NCBI GenBank assembly: GCA_002633315.1
Contig: NWBN01000022.1
Coordinates: 62,001 to 126,000, forward strand
Length of the DNA: 64,000 nucleotides
Origin: Bacteroidales bacterium Phil6
GTDB taxonomy: Bacteria; Bacteroidota; Bacteroidia; Bacteroidales; F082
Reading direction: 5' to 3'
In this document: positions 35,572 through 45,924 of the stretch, piece after piece
Layout of the letters: each line of letters starts with the position of its first letter
Position numbering within the stretch: the first letter of the stretch is position 1
The notes under the pieces: model-generated
What the model was told of the DNA's origin: nothing
The model's input: only the letters and a program-made list of their open reading frames with translations
The model's database searches: none
Program-made: the position numbers and the translations under genes

Positions 35572-36342
35572 ATGAAAACAAGGAAAGAGATTATAGAAAA
35601 CTGGCTTCCTCGATATACAGGTCTGGATTTGGAAGATTTTGGACATTATATTTTATTGACTAATTTTAAGAAATATCTTGATTTTTTTTCAGAAAGATAT
35701 AATGCTCCTATTGTCAATGAGAATGTTACCATGCCATGTGCTACACATGGAGGTATCACTATGATAAATTTCGGCATGGGTAGTGCCAATGCCGCCACTA
35801 TAATGGATTTGTTGAGTGCCGTACATCCTCGTGCTGTCTTGTTTCTTGGCAAATGCGGAGGTATCAAGAAAATAAATCAGGTAGGCGATTTGATTCTTCC
35901 CATTGCAGCTATCAGAGGAGATGGAACCTCCAATGATTACATGCCACCCGAGGTTCCTGCATTACCTGCGTTCAATCTTCAAAAGGCTATTTCGAATATT
36001 ATTAAAGAGCATGGTAAGGATTATTGGACAGGTACCGTATATACTACAAATCGCCGTGTTTGGGAACATGACGATGAATTTAAGGAATATCTTCTCAAAA
36101 TACGTTGTATGGCAGTAGATATGGAGACTGCTACTATTTTCACTACCGGTTTTGTCAATGAGATTCCTACGGGAGCACTGTTGCTCGTGTCTGATCAACC
36201 TATGATACCCGATGGTGTGAAAACAATGGAAAGCGATAAGGTAGTAGATAAACTTTATGTGGATGATCATATTATAATAGGAGTGGATTCTTTGCAACAA
36301 CTTATTGATGAAAATATACCTGTCAAACATCTAAAGTTTTGA
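35572..36342 (+). CDS. amn: AMP nucleosidase
   Basis: A 256-residue nucleoside phosphorylase-fold enzyme with family pieces THGGITMINFGMGSANAATI, VLFLGKCGGIKKINQVGDLI and CMAVDMETATIF (the ME(T)A ribose-binding motif). It removes adenine from AMP to give ribose 5-phosphate. It is the short bacteroidal form without the N-terminal domain of Escherichia coli Amn (484 residues). The next gene, holA, starts two bases after its stop. Confidence 0.88.
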   Translation: MKTRKEIIENWLPRYTGLDLEDFGHYILLTNFKKYLDFFSERYNAPIVNENVTMPCATHGGITMINFGMGSANAATIMDLLSAVHPRAVLFLGKCGGIKKINQVGDLILPIAAIRGDGTSNDYMPPEVPALPAFNLQKAISNIIKEHGKDYWTGTVYTTNRRVWEHDDEFKEYLLKIRCMAVDMETATIFTTGFVNEIPTGALLLVSDQPMIPDGVKTMESDKVVDKLYVDDHIIIGVDSLQQLIDENIPVKHLKF

Positions 36343-36344
36343 TT

Positions 36345-37358
36345 ATGACATACGAACAGATAATGTCCGACATTGAGAACAGAAGATACAAACCAATATA
36401 TCTGCTTACAGGAGAAGAGCCTTATTTTATTGATACTATAAGTGATGCTCTTGAGAATACTGTGCTCGATGAAGTACAGAAGACTTTTAATCTTGTGGTG
36501 CTTTATGGTTTGGATGTCAATGTCCATGATATTGTCAATCAGGCTCGTGCTTTTCCGATGATGGGGGATATTTTGCTTGTCATCGTCAAGGAGGCTCAAA
36601 ATGTAAAAGATATTGATGCTCTTGTGGATTATTTGCCGGTGTTTCCTCCGACTACGATACTTGTTCTCGATTATAAATATAAGAAATTAGACAAACGTAA
36701 ATCGTTTGCAAAACAGGTAGATAAAATTGGAATCTTGTTTGAATCCAAGAAACTGTATGATAATAAGATACCTGAATGGGTGGTGGATTATCTGAAAGAA
36801 AGAAAATATTCCATAACACCTAAAGCATGTCAGATGATAGTCGATTTTATTGGAAACGATTTGCATAAGATACGTAATGAACTTGAAAAACTGATTTTGG
36901 CCTTGCCTAAGAAAAAAAATATTGATGATGCTGATGTTGAATATAATATTGGCATATCCAAAGATTTCAATATTTTTGAATTGCAAAATGCCATTGGCAC
37001 CGGCAACCTCGTCAAAGCAGTACAGATTGTCAATTATTTCGGTGATAATATAAACGATAATCCTATCATTGTAACTGTTTCGGTATTGTTTGGTTATTTT
37101 ACCAAACTGATGAAACTGCATTGTTCTAATGATAAAAGTAGAAGTACGCTTGCTTCTCTGTTGGGAGTCAGTCCGTTTTTCGTCAATGATTATCTTAATG
37201 CAGCAAATCGTTATTCTCTCTCGGATTGTTGCAGATGCATAGAAGTATTGCGCGAGTTTGACCTTAAATCCAAAGGTTATAATAACGTCTCTTCCTCACA
37301 AAAAGAACTTTACAGAGAGATGATTTTCAAATTAATGCATAATTATCATTCTGCATAA
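36345..37358 (+). CDS. holA: DNA polymerase III subunit delta
   Basis: A 337-residue clamp-loader subunit beginning MTYEQIMSDIENRRYKPIYL with the delta-family LLTGEEPYFIDTISDAL, FPMMGDILLVIVKEAQ, and a central DFIGNDLHKIRNELEKLILA segment. It opens the beta clamp during loading. The 3' end overlaps the convergent acyl-CoA ligase gene by 13 bases; no terminator separates them. The start is ATG 36345 rather than the TTG 36339 that overlaps the amn stop. Confidence 0.92.
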   Translation: MTYEQIMSDIENRRYKPIYLLTGEEPYFIDTISDALENTVLDEVQKTFNLVVLYGLDVNVHDIVNQARAFPMMGDILLVIVKEAQNVKDIDALVDYLPVFPPTTILVLDYKYKKLDKRKSFAKQVDKIGILFESKKLYDNKIPEWVVDYLKERKYSITPKACQMIVDFIGNDLHKIRNELEKLILALPKKKNIDDADVEYNIGISKDFNIFELQNAIGTGNLVKAVQIVNYFGDNINDNPIIVTVSVLFGYFTKLMKLHCSNDKSRSTLASLLGVSPFFVNDYLNAANRYSLSDCCRCIEVLREFDLKSKGYNNVSSSQKELYREMIFKLMHNYHSA

Positions 37359-39157
37359 ATTTTTTCTATTATGTCACCGAAATCTTTGATGATACGTGTA
37401 CGGCGCAGTTTTAAACTTGCTGTCATATAACCGTCATCTATAGTCCATTCTTTAGACAAGAGTTCCAATTTTTTGATTTGTTCAAAATCACCCAAAGTCT
37501 TGTTGTATTTGTCAACTTCTTTGCGGAAACGGTCGATGATGACTTTTTCTTTTACCATTTTTTCGTCAGTGGTATATTCGACACCTTTGATATTACACCA
37601 AGAACGAACATGTTCGAAATTAGGTACTATGAGAGCGGCAGCAAATTTCTGACCTTCGCCGACGACCATTACTTGATTGATGAATTGCGACTCTGTCAAT
37701 TTGTTCTCTATCAATGCAGGACTGACATATTTCCCCATAGAAGTTTTGAAAATTTCTTTGATGCGTCCGGTAATATGCAACATATTGTCTTCGTCTATTG
37801 TACCCACATCGCCTGTATGAAAGAAACCATCTTCGTCTATAGCTTCACGAGTCATGTCCTCATCCTTGTAATAGCCGATCATTATATTAGGACCTTTAAC
37901 TAATATTTCATTGTTATCGCCTATTTTAATTTCCTGGTTCTTAAGTACTTCACCAACAGTCCCGGCTTTTAATTTGCCGGTTACCATACTGTTGGTGCAT
38001 ATCACCGGTGATGTCTCTGTCAATCCATAACCTTCACTCAATGGTACTCCTATTGCAGAGAATGTCTTTACAAGTTTTGGATTAATGGCGGCACCTCCGG
38101 TTATAATAAGTTTCAGATTGTTTCCCAGAGCTTTACGCCACTCTTTGAAAACGAGTTTATCGGCAATTTTTAATTTCATAAGGTAAAACAATCCATTGTT
38201 GCGTCCGGTTTCATCATAACGTCCGGCAAGATTTACTGACCAGAAGAATATCATTCTCTTCAAACCTTTGAGTTTACTTCCTTTTCTTAAAATAGTAGAA
38301 TAAATTTTTTCTATAAGACGAGGTACTGATGAAAAATGTTTAGGTTTAATTTCTTTGAGATTGTCAACAATGGCACCTATACTTTCTGCATAATATATTG
38401 ATACTCCGAGATATATACGGCAATATTGCACAACTCTTTCGTAAATGTGCGACAAAGGAAGATAACTCAATGCATCGTGGGTTTCATCTATAGTGTACAT
38501 CGGGCAAAGATATTCTACTACCGACAAGATGTTGCGGTGGGACAACATAACACCTTTGGGTGTTCCCATAGTACCGGAGGTATATATTATCGTAGCTACA
38601 TCGTTGGTATCTATCCCATCCGAAATATTCTTCAACAATTCATAATCCACATTGGCTTTTCCTAATTCTACAAGTTCATTGAAATGTTGAACTCCTTCTA
38701 TCTTTTGTATTGAGAATACAGATTCTATTTTTATGTTGGTGATGATATCTTCTATCTTATTATACAACAACTTATTTCCAACAAAAATTGCTTTTGCCTC
38801 AGAATGTTTGAAGATATATTCATTGTCATCATGGCTGATGGTGGGATAGACAGGGATACATATAGCACCGACTTTTTGAATGGCGAAATCTAAAATGTTC
38901 CATTCAGGACAATTGTTGGCTGCAATAATGACACGGTCACCTTTTTGTATTCCTATTTTCAAGAGACCATAACAAACATCATCGGTTAATTCACTGAATT
39001 TTTTTCCATCGTATTTTATCCATTTGCCGTTTTCTTTTCCTGCAAACATACAATCCTTGTAACTGTATTTTTGGGCAAAATACGACACTAAGTCGAATAG
39101 TCTTTTTGGAACATCGGTGAGTACTTTTGGTGTTGTGCCTTTATAGTTTTTTCCCAT
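37346..39157 (-). CDS. Long-chain fatty acid CoA ligase (AMP-forming)
   Basis: A 603-residue ANL-superfamily enzyme with the AMP-binding motif IIYTSGTMGTPKGVMLSH (about 194-211), GYGLTETSPVICTN, and the A8 hinge segment GRIKEIFKTSMGKYVSP. This form (about 600 residues, with KxFKTSxGKYVSP) is the FadD15/FAA1-like group found next to lipid or purine genes in Bacteroidota. It activates fatty acids to acyl-CoA. It starts two bases after the purL stop, so the genes are co-transcribed; the metabolic link is unclear. Confidence 0.9.
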   Translation of the reverse strand: MGKNYKGTTPKVLTDVPKRLFDLVSYFAQKYSYKDCMFAGKENGKWIKYDGKKFSELTDDVCYGLLKIGIQKGDRVIIAANNCPEWNILDFAIQKVGAICIPVYPTISHDDNEYIFKHSEAKAIFVGNKLLYNKIEDIITNIKIESVFSIQKIEGVQHFNELVELGKANVDYELLKNISDGIDTNDVATIIYTSGTMGTPKGVMLSHRNILSVVEYLCPMYTIDETHDALSYLPLSHIYERVVQYCRIYLGVSIYYAESIGAIVDNLKEIKPKHFSSVPRLIEKIYSTILRKGSKLKGLKRMIFFWSVNLAGRYDETGRNNGLFYLMKLKIADKLVFKEWRKALGNNLKLIITGGAAINPKLVKTFSAIGVPLSEGYGLTETSPVICTNSMVTGKLKAGTVGEVLKNQEIKIGDNNEILVKGPNIMIGYYKDEDMTREAIDEDGFFHTGDVGTIDEDNMLHITGRIKEIFKTSMGKYVSPALIENKLTESQFINQVMVVGEGQKFAAALIVPNFEHVRSWCNIKGVEYTTDEKMVKEKVIIDRFRKEVDKYNKTLGDFEQIKKLELLSKEWTIDDGYMTASLKLRRTRIIKDFGDIIEKIYAE

Positions 39158-39159
39158 AA

Positions 39160-42100
39160 TCAATATATTTTGTGTTTTTTAATCCAATTTTTAGCGTTAA
39201 CGAAAACCTCAATCCAAGGGCTTACTTCATCATTTTTCCTGTTTTGTGGATAGAATGCCCATTGCCAAGGTAGAAAAGCTCTTTCAAGGTGAGGCATCAT
39301 GGCAAGATGACGTCCGTCATTGGAGCATACAGCAGCTACATCCCAATTGCTTCCGTTAGGGTTACCTGGGTATTCGTCGAAACTGTAAGTCATGGCAATG
39401 TTGTATTTGTCTTTGTAATATGGGAAGTTGAATTTTCCTTCCCCATGCGACACCCATACTCCGAGACGACGTCCGGCTAATGTCGATAACATGATACTGT
39501 TGCTGTATAATATTTCAACATTGATAAATGCAGATTCAAATTTATGAGAGTCGTTATGCAACATTTTTATATGTTCCTCATGTTTAGGATAAATGAGATG
39601 CAGTTCTGTCATAAGTTGGCAGCCGTTGCATACTCCGAGACTCATGGTGTCGGGGCGAGCATAGAAATTTTCTATTGCTTTGCGGGCTTTTTCGTTGAAT
39701 AATAAAGCTCCTGCCCAGCCTTTAGCGGAACCTAATACGTCTGAGTTGGAAAATCCTCCGACGAAAACTATCATGTTGACATCGTTAAGGTCTTCTTTAC
39801 CGCTTATTAGGTCAGTGGTGTGTATGTCCTTGACGTCGAAACCGGCTAAATATAATGCGTATGCCATCTCTCTGTCTCCGTTGACGCCTTTTTCTCTGAT
39901 AATGGCGGCTTTGATGCCGGATGGTGTGCGTCTATGTATATCTATGCCAAGATCAGAGGCTTTGCCCGTGAAATCGCCGAAGTTGAATCTTAAATCCTGT
40001 TTCTTATAGTTCATGAAACGTTCTTTCGCCTTCTGCTTTCCACTCTGTTTTGTGTCCATAAGATAGGAACTCTTATACCAAATATCTCGTAACTCATTGA
40101 TATCTAATTGATATAAGGCGTCGTCTTTTTTGAGCCTTATCATCCGTTTCTCAATGGGTTTTCCTATTATATGATATTTTATGCCGTTATTTTCGAGTAT
40201 TTGTTTTGCTTTGGCATCTTTAACCTGAATGATGACAGCAGGTTGCTCGCTGAAAGCTATGGATACGAGGTCGTTGTCAAAAGCACTGAGGTCTATGTCC
40301 ATTCCGTATTCGCAATTGGCAAAGTTCATCTCTAACAATGTAGTTATCAGTCCTCCGGCGGATATATCATGTCCTGAAAGTATCAATTCCTGTTCTATAA
40401 GTTCTTGTATGCTGTTGAAACATTTCTTGAAATATTCCGGATCTTTGACATCAGATGCTTTATCACCTATTGTGTTTATAGTTTGGGCAAAGCTGCTTCC
40501 TCCGAGCTGATAATTGTCTTTTGAGAAGTCAATGTATATTAACTCACTGTCTTTATCTTGTAACATGACAGGTTTTACGGCTTTGCGTATATCGCTCACT
40601 TCTCCAACGGCAGATACTATCACAGTACCCGGAGACAATACTTTTTGTCCGTCAGGATATTTTTGAGTCATGGAGAGAGAGTCTTTACCTGTAGGTATGT
40701 TGATATTCAGGGCAATACAAAAGTCGCTTATGGCTTTCACTGCATGATACAACCGAGCATTCTCACCGGTATTCTTGGCCGGCCACATCCAGTTGGCACT
40801 TAAAGACACTCCTTGAAGCCGCTGTTCTATAGGTGCCCATAGCAAATTTGTCAATGCTTCGGCCACAGACAGATGGGATCCGCATTCGGGATCTACAAGA
40901 CCGGCGACAGGTGCATGACCTAAAGCTGTGCCTATACCTTTAATGCCTTGATAATCCAATGCCATGATACCTAAATTGTTGAGTGGCAACTGTATGGCAC
41001 CTGCACATTGTTGCAATGCCACTCTTCCGGTTACTGAACGGTCAACTTTGTTGGTAAGCCAGTCTTTGCAAGCTACAGCTTCTATCTGAAGTAGTTGTTT
41101 CAGATATTTTTCAAAATCATCGTTGTTATATTGTACAGGCGTGAATTTATATGGTTTTTCTGTGTCTGTCATAATTGTCTTTGGAGCACTGCCGAAAAAG
41201 TCCGATAAACTAAGGTCTATGGGATTTTCTCCGTTTTTACGGACAAAACGTAATCTTTGGTCGCCGGTGGCTTCACCTACCAAATAATATGGTGCTCTTT
41301 CGCGTATTGCTGTCTTTTTTATGATGTCTATGTCGCTGTTGTTTACGAGAAGTCCCATTCTCTCCTGTGATTCATTTCCAATTATCTCTTTGTCTGAAAG
41401 GGTAGGGTCTCCAATAGGCAGAGAGTCAACATTGATTATGCCGCCGCTTTTATCCACAAGTTCAGATAGACAGTTGAGATGTCCGCCGGCGCCATGGTCA
41501 TGTATGGAACGTATTGGGTTGCTGTCGTTTTCTACCATGGCACGGATTACATTGGATACACGTTTTTGCATCTCAGGGTTGGCACGTTGTACTGCGTTGA
41601 GTTCTATGGCATTGCTGTATTGTCCGGTGTCAACGCTCGATACGGCGCCGCCGCCCATGCCTATACGGTAGTTGTCACCACCCAATACCACGATAATGTC
41701 ACCCGGTTCCGGTTCCTCTTTTATGCTGTCGTCTTGTTTTGCAAAACCTATGCCGCCGGCAAGCATGATGACTTTGTCATATCCGAAATCTTGACCTTCA
41801 CTGTGTTCAAAAGTCAACAGACTGCCATTGATAAGAGGCTGTCCGAATTTGTTGCCGAAATCTGAAGCACCGTTTGATGCCTTTATCATAATGTCTGACG
41901 GACTTTGATACAACCATTTACGTTCTTTAAAAGAGTTTTCCCATTTTTTATCTTCATTGTTACGAGGATATGAAGTCATGTAAACAGCAGTGCCCGCTAA
42001 CGGTATGCTGCCACGTCCTCCGGCAAGACGATCTCTTATTTCTCCTCCACTGCCTGTCGATGCTCCATTGAAAGGCTCTACTGTGGTGGGGAAATTATGT

Positions 42101-42843
42101 GTCTCTGCTTTTAAAGAAATGACGGTGTCTATCTCTTTGATTCTGAAATAATCTGCTTGATGTTGCGTGGCAGGGGCAAACTGCTCTATCTTCGGACCCA
42201 TAATAAATGCGACATTGTCTTTATATGCCGAGATGAGTCTGTTGTGATTTTCTTTGGACGTTTTCTTTATTAAGGCAAACAATGTCTCAGGCATTTCTTT
42301 GCCGTCAATGATGAACTTACCATTGAAAATCTTGTGCCGACAATGTTCTGAGTTGACTTGTGCAAACCCATATACTTCACTGTCTGTCAATGCTCTGCCA
42401 ATTTTGTCGCTGACTTCTTGTAAATAAGAGATTTCTTCTTCACTTAAAGCAAGACCTTCCTTGCGGTTATAGTCTTCTATGTCAATGATATATTTTATAG
42501 GTTCAGGTTTTCTGTCGATGAAAAACACATTTTGGTCCAATATGTCGTATTTTGACTGCAACATTGGGTCATAACTGTTGTCATTATCTGCAACGCGAAT
42601 AAACTCCTCAATTCTCGCGATACCTTTGATTCCCATGTTTTGAGTTATCTCTACAGCATTGGTACTCCAAGGCGTTATCATCTCACGCCTTGGTCCGAAG
42701 AAATGCCCCTCAACAAAATCTTCGTCCGTTTTCTTGGCTTCGTCAAAGAGCCAAATAAGTTTTTTCAAATCCTGATCAGATTGACGCTCAATGCTATCTA
42801 CCGCAATGATTGTATTTTGCTTAGTTTCAAAAAAGATAATCAT
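39160..42843 (-). CDS. purL: Phosphoribosylformylglycinamidine synthase
   Basis: A 1227-residue large-form PurL. It has the N-terminal linker domain, two AIRS-like halves ([40 protein letters not shown]) and a C-terminal glutamine amidotransferase with nucleophile cysteine in [11 protein letters not shown] and the catalytic [11 protein letters not shown] region. It converts FGAR plus glutamine to FGAM in purine synthesis. The ATG at 42843 ([10 protein letters not shown]) follows a TATCTTTG box (42875-42868). An upstream frame to 42891 is less likely. Confidence 0.95.
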   Translation of the reverse strand: MIIFFETKQNTIIAVDSIERQSDQDLKKLIWLFDEAKKTDEDFVEGHFFGPRREMITPWSTNAVEITQNMGIKGIARIEEFIRVADNDNSYDPMLQSKYDILDQNVFFIDRKPEPIKYIIDIEDYNRKEGLALSEEEISYLQEVSDKIGRALTDSEVYGFAQVNSEHCRHKIFNGKFIIDGKEMPETLFALIKKTSKENHNRLISAYKDNVAFIMGPKIEQFAPATQHQADYFRIKEIDTVISLKAETHNFPTTVEPFNGASTGSGGEIRDRLAGGRGSIPLAGTAVYMTSYPRNNEDKKWENSFKERKWLYQSPSDIMIKASNGASDFGNKFGQPLINGSLLTFEHSEGQDFGYDKVIMLAGGIGFAKQDDSIKEEPEPGDIIVVLGGDNYRIGMGGGAVSSVDTGQYSNAIELNAVQRANPEMQKRVSNVIRAMVENDSNPIRSIHDHGAGGHLNCLSELVDKSGGIINVDSLPIGDPTLSDKEIIGNESQERMGLLVNNSDIDIIKKTAIRERAPYYLVGEATGDQRLRFVRKNGENPIDLSLSDFFGSAPKTIMTDTEKPYKFTPVQYNNDDFEKYLKQLLQIEAVACKDWLTNKVDRSVTGRVALQQCAGAIQLPLNNLGIMALDYQGIKGIGTALGHAPVAGLVDPECGSHLSVAEALTNLLWAPIEQRLQGVSLSANWMWPAKNTGENARLYHAVKAISDFCIALNINIPTGKDSLSMTQKYPDGQKVLSPGTVIVSAVGEVSDIRKAVKPVMLQDKDSELIYIDFSKDNYQLGGSSFAQTINTIGDKASDVKDPEYFKKCFNSIQELIEQELILSGHDISAGGLITTLLEMNFANCEYGMDIDLSAFDNDLVSIAFSEQPAVIIQVKDAKAKQILENNGIKYHIIGKPIEKRMIRLKKDDALYQLDINELRDIWYKSSYLMDTKQSGKQKAKERFMNYKKQDLRFNFGDFTGKASDLGIDIHRRTPSGIKAAIIREKGVNGDREMAYALYLAGFDVKDIHTTDLISGKEDLNDVNMIVFVGGFSNSDVLGSAKGWAGALLFNEKARKAIENFYARPDTMSLGVCNGCQLMTELHLIYPKHEEHIKMLHNDSHKFESAFINVEILYSNSIMLSTLAGRRLGVWVSHGEGKFNFPYYKDKYNIAMTYSFDEYPGNPNGSNWDVAAVCSNDGRHLAMMPHLERAFLPWQWAFYPQNRKNDEVSPWIEVFVNAKNWIKKHKIY

Positions 42844-42867
42844 TTGTTCATTCAATATACTATGCCG

Positions 42868-42875
42868 CAAAGATA
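42868..42875 (-). promoter_or_regulatory. -7 box (TATCTTTG) of purL
   Basis: It lies 24 bases before the ATG; the nearest TTG is at a short 13-base spacing, so the -33 element is uncertain. Confidence 0.45.
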
Positions 42876-42927
42876 GCAATATTATCGACAATAATGAAAT
42901 TATGGAAAATTAAAATAATCGCTAATC

Positions 42928-45918
42928 CTAATGACTTATGATTAAGTTTTTGATTGTCATATTATTATCTTTTGACAAAATTTTTACTGAATATATTCCG
43001 GTCGGAAGATGTGATGTGCCAATACTTGATTTGTTTTCGCCTTTTATAGTTTGATGATGTACTTTTTCGCCCAAAATATTGTAAATTTCAATAAGGCGTA
43101 TGTCATTGCTGCTGATATTGGAGAACTCTATATTAAAATTAATGTCGCACGGATTGGGATATATTGAAGTTTTTGTAACATTATCTTCATCTGTTTCATT
43201 GTTATATCTCATTGTTATGACATCATTATTTATCTCGAACACAAGTTCTTCAATTTTCGGATTTTGTTCTGTCAAAGTTATTTTATAAGGTGTGCTTGTC
43301 GTATATCTTGGCAAGTCGGATATAACATAATAGGACCCGAATGGTAAACTGTCGAATTTGAAGTATCCTTTATAATCTGTCAATTTATAGTCCAAGAGAT
43401 ACTTCTCTGTAGAATTATACAACATTATTGTTGCATTTGACAATCCTCCGTCACAATATATTTGTGTGCTGTCTCTGTCATACCAATCGTTGCAGTAGAA
43501 TAAGGTATCACGGAATAGTGTGGAAGGATATTCGAATTGACCGGATATGGAGCCTATTCCTTTCAACATTTGCGATATTGGAGATGATAATTCTATATCC
43601 ACATCGTAAATATTGCCGTCGAGTTTTATTTTGTTGGCATATTTCCAACTGTTTTTAGCAGCATAATATACAGGTGCTCCTTGTTCGTTTATGGTATCAG
43701 GTATGGCATATAAAAGATAATTGCCTTCATGTAATTTGTTGAATATAAACTTACCTTCTCCGTCAGTGCTTGTCTTGTACATTCTTTCTATCGCTCCGTT
43801 TGTGATGTTGGCGGCAATAACCAATGCATTCTCCGATTTTGTGTTTTTATATGATACTGTACCTTCAAGATTATATGCATTGATGAGAGTATAATTAGTC
43901 GTATCAGAGTGTCTTCCGCATTGCGAATACACATGGATTACCATGGTTATTTTCTTGTTTATAGAATCAAGTTCTCCGTAATAATATACGGGATGCAGTT
44001 TATGTATGTCGTCGAAGTAGCCGTCACCGAAAGTTTCCCACTCTATGGAATCTTGATACAAACTGTAAACGTTGCTTATCATGACAGGTTCACCGTAAAG
44101 ACTGAAATTGTTTTCAGATACATATACCATAGGTGTCTTTTTCAGATATAGTGTTATTTCGTCGCTTTCGTCACTTCCGCTGTTTTCTGCTTTGTCCACA
44201 AATAGCGTCAGGGTTACTTCACCATTCAGAAAGTCTTCTTCAGAAGGGAAATAATCGGGTTGTAAAGCCAAACTGTCGCTGAATGTGCCGCTTCCGGATG
44301 TTTCCCAGTGTATTTTTGAAAATAATGATGGAACATTGGCTTGTGTTAGCGATATATAACCAATTGATTCGCAGATGGTGTCATCAAATCCGGCGAATGG
44401 CTTTGCTGTGGCTATGCTATATGCACTTTCATGCGGCGATACCTTGTAATATTTCGTGTTATATTGATTATCACATCCTGTTACTGCAATGTCACAATCC
44501 AATGTCAATCCATGGATATAAATGATAGTATCTGTTATGTTTTTTATTACATTGTCATATCTGTAATTGTTGAAATTGTCATGATAAATGTTATAACTGT
44601 TGAAATCACTTTCTTTATTGCTTTCCCATTTGACGAGTACACCTTCACCGGTGAATTGTTTCGTGACTTTTTTAGGTGCTGAAATAGGAGCATTTATATT
44701 GTGGCTGTCTAAAAGTGGAATATATATTATTTTTCCTAAATTTATGTCATCGTTGTAATCGATAATAGCTTCTTCTATTGTTAAGGTGTTTGTGGTGCCC
44801 CAATAATTATTGGAAAGGTTTATGTTATTTTCTAAATTGTTAATAAATGTAGGTTTTGCTGATTCATATAGTAGGAAGTTGTTGTTTGTAAACTGAACAT
44901 TATTATAAGTTGAAAAATTAGTTATTGTGACATTAAGATGAAAAGTGTTGTCTTTTATGATAGCGGATTTTTGCGTATTGATATCGTAGAAACATAGATT
45001 ATTTTCGTAAAACGTGTTGTTTGTTATTTCGCAATAAATATTGTCTTTAAATTCAATGGCATTTCCTAAATTCCAAAAGATGTTGTTATCGACATATACT
45101 GAGTCTGCCTGGAGGTAAATGCCAATATTGTCCGTTGTGGTGCTATGTGTTGGAGAATATATCACATTGTTTCTTATGAGGTTGTTCCCGGTTGAAGGCT
45201 TGTTGGCATTGCTGAGCAGTATAGCGATTTCCGAATTTTCAAAAATGTTATCTTCTATAATATTCCTTGTGGTTATGCCAAGTTTGTCAGTTATTACCAT
45301 GATAGCATTCTGTCCTTCTTTGAAGATATTGTTTCTTATGATGTTGTCACTGCAAATGTTTTCATTGCTATTGATAACAACGGCTTTATAGTTGTTGGAA
45401 AACCATGAATTCTCCACAGTACAGTTGTAAGAATCGAGAATATTGATGCCTTCAATGTATGAGTTCTCAAAGAAACAGTTTTTTATATTTATTTTGGAAG
45501 AATTTTTTATGCTGATAGCTGTTTCCACATCTTGGAATTTCACATATTTTAATGACACCTGATTTTCTTCATTGACATCTTTTATTTGAATACCTGTCCA
45601 ATTCAACGTAGTGGCGGAACTGAAAACAACAGTGTCTTGTTCTGTCCCTTCTATCAGCAGTTTCCCTTTATTTACATACATTCCCGTGGATGATTCAAAG
45701 ACTATTTGTGTTCCGGCATCTATTAATAATGTACTGATATTTTCAATGTAAATGTTTGAATATACGTAATAAATATATTCTTTGGTCCAATGATGATCTC
45801 CTAAAAATGTCCCGCCTACAAATTTATATGTTTGCGCATTGAGAAGTCTTCCCGATAGACAACACAATGTTATCGTAATCGCAGCTAATAGTGTTGATAT
45901 TTGTTTGGAAGACTTCAT
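42928..45918 (-). CDS. Large secreted beta-helix protein with T9SS C-terminal sorting domain
   Basis: A 996-residue exported protein. A signal peptide (1-29, ending LLNAQ) is followed by an asparagine-rich right-handed parallel beta-helix at about 45-405 (repeats such as IIEDNIFENSEIAILLSNAN and FTNNNFLLYESA), a Fn3-like domain (412-505), two Ig-like domains of the DATICE/GxGTFSD type (about 507-595 and 597-690), two carboxypeptidase-regulatory-like domains (about 692-775 and 785-885), and a type A sorting domain at about 915-996 (SIYPNPCDINFNIEF ... GIYSVKIL). It should be exported by the type IX system and attached to, or released from, the cell surface. The beta-helix often binds or cuts polysaccharide, but no catalytic residues were identified. 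It lies 6 bases after the STN-barrel gene, so the two are one operon. Confidence 0.82.
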   Translation of the reverse strand: MKSSKQISTLLAAITITLCCLSGRLLNAQTYKFVGGTFLGDHHWTKEYIYYVYSNIYIENISTLLIDAGTQIVFESSTGMYVNKGKLLIEGTEQDTVVFSSATTLNWTGIQIKDVNEENQVSLKYVKFQDVETAISIKNSSKINIKNCFFENSYIEGINILDSYNCTVENSWFSNNYKAVVINSNENICSDNIIRNNIFKEGQNAIMVITDKLGITTRNIIEDNIFENSEIAILLSNANKPSTGNNLIRNNVIYSPTHSTTTDNIGIYLQADSVYVDNNIFWNLGNAIEFKDNIYCEITNNTFYENNLCFYDINTQKSAIIKDNTFHLNVTITNFSTYNNVQFTNNNFLLYESAKPTFINNLENNINLSNNYWGTTNTLTIEEAIIDYNDDINLGKIIYIPLLDSHNINAPISAPKKVTKQFTGEGVLVKWESNKESDFNSYNIYHDNFNNYRYDNVIKNITDTIIYIHGLTLDCDIAVTGCDNQYNTKYYKVSPHESAYSIATAKPFAGFDDTICESIGYISLTQANVPSLFSKIHWETSGSGTFSDSLALQPDYFPSEEDFLNGEVTLTLFVDKAENSGSDESDEITLYLKKTPMVYVSENNFSLYGEPVMISNVYSLYQDSIEWETFGDGYFDDIHKLHPVYYYGELDSINKKITMVIHVYSQCGRHSDTTNYTLINAYNLEGTVSYKNTKSENALVIAANITNGAIERMYKTSTDGEGKFIFNKLHEGNYLLYAIPDTINEQGAPVYYAAKNSWKYANKIKLDGNIYDVDIELSSPISQMLKGIGSISGQFEYPSTLFRDTLFYCNDWYDRDSTQIYCDGGLSNATIMLYNSTEKYLLDYKLTDYKGYFKFDSLPFGSYYVISDLPRYTTSTPYKITLTEQNPKIEELVFEINNDVITMRYNNETDEDNVTKTSIYPNPCDINFNIEFSNISSNDIRLIEIYNILGEKVHHQTIKGENKSSIGTSHLPTGIYSVKILSKDNNMTIKNLIISH

Positions 45919-45924
45919 GATTGG

